From Algoriphagus sp. TR-M9 (GTDB lineage Bacteria; Bacteroidota; Bacteroidia; Cytophagales; Cyclobacteriaceae), in assembly GCF_027594545.1 (NCBI RefSeq), contig NZ_CP115160.1:3778501-3842500 (forward strand): DNA of 64,000 nt. Reading direction: 5' to 3'. The notes beneath the pieces were generated by a model, which searched no databases, had not been told where the DNA came from, and worked only from the letters and a program-made list of their open reading frames with translations. The position numbers and the translations under genes were made by a program. Shown piece after piece: positions 62,796 through 64,000 of the stretch. Each line of letters opens with the position of its first letter. Within the stretch, counting starts at the first letter, position 1.

Positions 62796-64000
62796 ACCTT
62801 TTAAACGACTGGATACCGGATAGTTTGCTCTATGCCACTGGATGGACATTGGTGCATACCCTGTGGCAGCTGGTGATAATAGCCGGGACCCTGTGGCTTT
62901 TGCTGAAAGCTTTTCACAAAAAAAGCCCGGCATTTAAATACCACCTCGCATTAGGGAGTTTGGCGCTTGCTGTATTGGCTGCTTTGGCGACTTTCACCTA
63001 TGAAATCTCCAACTTCACCCCTACACCAGTTTTTGAGAGACTTGCACTGGAAGGAATGAGCTTCCAGCAAGTGAAAGCCGGCTCTGATCTGGGCATGGAA
63101 GGGTGGATTCAAGTACTGATCAACTGGATCGAATTACAATTACCAGTTTTGGTCAATTTCTGGTTTGTAGGAGCAATACTGTTTATGTTCCGCCTATTCA
63201 ACAGTCTGTCCGAAATCAGCACCTTGAGAAAAACCTCCCAAACTCCCCAGGATTTTGAACTGGAGAAAAAGCTATATCGGCTCATGGGGAAAATGAACAT
63301 CTCTAAAAATGTAGCGCTCAGACTGACTTCACATGGGGTGTCTCCCATTACTTTCGGCTACCTCAAGCCCATTATACTCATTCCGATAGGACTCTTAGTC
63401 CAGCTTTCCCCATCCCAGCTGGAAGCCATCATCGCCCATGAATTGGCACACGTCAAACGCAACGATTACCTGATCAATATTTTCCAGTCGGCTTTGGAAG
63501 TGCTCTTTTTCTACCATCCATGCTACTGGTGGATGAATCAGACGATTAAAGAATTGCGTGAAAATGCCGCAGATGACTTGGCCGTGCAGGTTGGCATTGC
63601 TCCTAAGGAGCTGGCCTATAGCCTGTCTGAAGTCTTGAACTTTGCCAAGCAAAATCCGCCGGAGCTAGCGCTGGCTGCAGCGCGGAAACGACATAATCCC
63701 ACCCTTCAACGAATCAAAAGGATCCTGGGTCAACCTGCCCAGACTTATCCGCAAAACCCTATTATTTCTATCCCTATGTTACTTACACTATTATTAAGTG
63801 CAGGCCTGATGGCCAGTGCACAGCAAGATGTCCCCGTGAAAGTAGAGCTGGCAGAGCCAGTCAGCTCTGAAGTAAAAATAAATTCCAACTCGGGACAAAA
63901 CGTCCACCTGAACCCCCATGTCAATGTGAACTCAAATGTCCACATGAATGCCGATCATGACATCCACATAGAGGCAGACACCATTGTGGAGAAAAACCTG
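62792..64000 (+). CDS. BlaR1-like M56 membrane metallopeptidase, 3' end cut off
   Basis: The frame runs from ATG 62792 to the window end with 403 codons and no stop. Four hydrophobic segments span about residues 15-45, 48-70, 105-132 and 327-345. The M56 zinc motif HELAH is in IIAHELAHVKRNDY (about residue 215), with Glu in ELRENAADD as a third ligand candidate. After the last segment comes a periplasmic part rich in Asn and His (NVHLNPHVNVNSNVHMN) instead of a penicillin-binding domain, as far as visible. It probably cleaves the BlaI-type partner. Confidence 0.88.
   Translation, partial: MNLLNDWIPDSLLYATGWTLVHTLWQLVIIAGTLWLLLKAFHKKSPAFKYHLALGSLALAVLAALATFTYEISNFTPTPVFERLALEGMSFQQVKAGSDLGMEGWIQVLINWIELQLPVLVNFWFVGAILFMFRLFNSLSEISTLRKTSQTPQDFELEKKLYRLMGKMNISKNVALRLTSHGVSPITFGYLKPIILIPIGLLVQLSPSQLEAIIAHELAHVKRNDYLINIFQSALEVLFFYHPCYWWMNQTIKELRENAADDLAVQVGIAPKELAYSLSEVLNFAKQNPPELALAAARKRHNPTLQRIKRILGQPAQTYPQNPIISIPMLLTLLLSAGLMASAQQDVPVKVELAEPVSSEVKINSNSGQNVHLNPHVNVNSNVHMNADHDIHIEADTIVEKNL

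Noticed and set aside
1..64000. tRNA, rRNA and riboswitches
   Set aside because: I looked for tRNA-like TpsiC and acceptor patterns and for known riboswitch cores ahead of the sulfur, heme and purine genes and saw none; a covariance-model search would be decisive.

Overview
The window looks like a chromosome segment of a Bacteroidota bacterium of the Cytophagales type (Cyclobacteriaceae/Algoriphagus-like; this is inference from gene content, and no rRNA is present to confirm it). Pointers are -7 promoter elements of the form TAnnTTTG, few Shine-Dalgarno sites, many lipoprotein signal peptides, a Bacteroidota-type long MraY and PurM, YpdA, CcmB, and tandem M14 peptidases. I see no tRNA, rRNA, CRISPR array or insertion sequence.

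Layout. 1-3458: 3' part of xerD, an outer-membrane-like protein and a lipoprotein, purine nucleoside phosphorylase, an FMN reductase. 3462-18937 (minus strand): a complete division and cell wall (dcw) cluster, mraZ-rsmH-ftsL-ftsI-murE-mraY-murD-ftsW-murG-murC-ftsQ-ftsA-ftsZ, mostly joined by 4-base overlaps, headed by a promoter with four GTGG boxes at exact 10-bp spacing (a probable MraZ operator). 19488-20405: a TolB-like propeller. 20462-28052 (minus): an assimilatory sulfate reduction operon (DUF2061 protein, cysH, cysD, cysN, sulfite reductase with a HEPN-like tail, cobA, siroheme synthase) behind an Rrf2 regulator; a matching dyad lies at the operon promoter and upstream of the regulator gene. 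28301-34356: propeller lipoprotein with a small secreted peptide, htpG, ccmB, a serpin, an orphan VapB. 34642-49397: mixed housekeeping genes (purM, ceramidase-like, acyl-CoA dehydrogenase, UbiA-like, SGNH hydrolase, sulfatase, NlpC/P60 lipoprotein, ddl, hemH, Kef-type antiporter with a Usp protein). 49609-53035: two M14 carboxypeptidase homologues, the first without recognisable catalytic residues. 53167-59188: an HTH/PIN toxin-antitoxin pair, then a LexA-like S24 repressor divergent from a Y-family polymerase and a short DnaE, with twin operators between them. 59200-64000: YpdA, an NRDE protein, an Old Yellow Enzyme, and a BlaI-BlaR1 pair (the second cut by the window end) behind three copies of one dyad.

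How the genes work together. The dcw block makes lipid II and builds the divisome; ddl supplies D-Ala-D-Ala. The sulfur block runs from sulfate via APS directly to sulfite and sulfide, and makes its own siroheme; an APS-reductase-type CysH explains why no APS kinase is seen. The repressor-DinB-DnaE block looks like a damage-inducible mutagenesis cassette.

The most interesting unexplained layer is between genes: seven-base periodic tracts, four of which start or end at a stop codon, several families of palindromic repeats, and newly readable operators for MraZ, Rrf2, S24, BlaI and the toxin-antitoxin pair.
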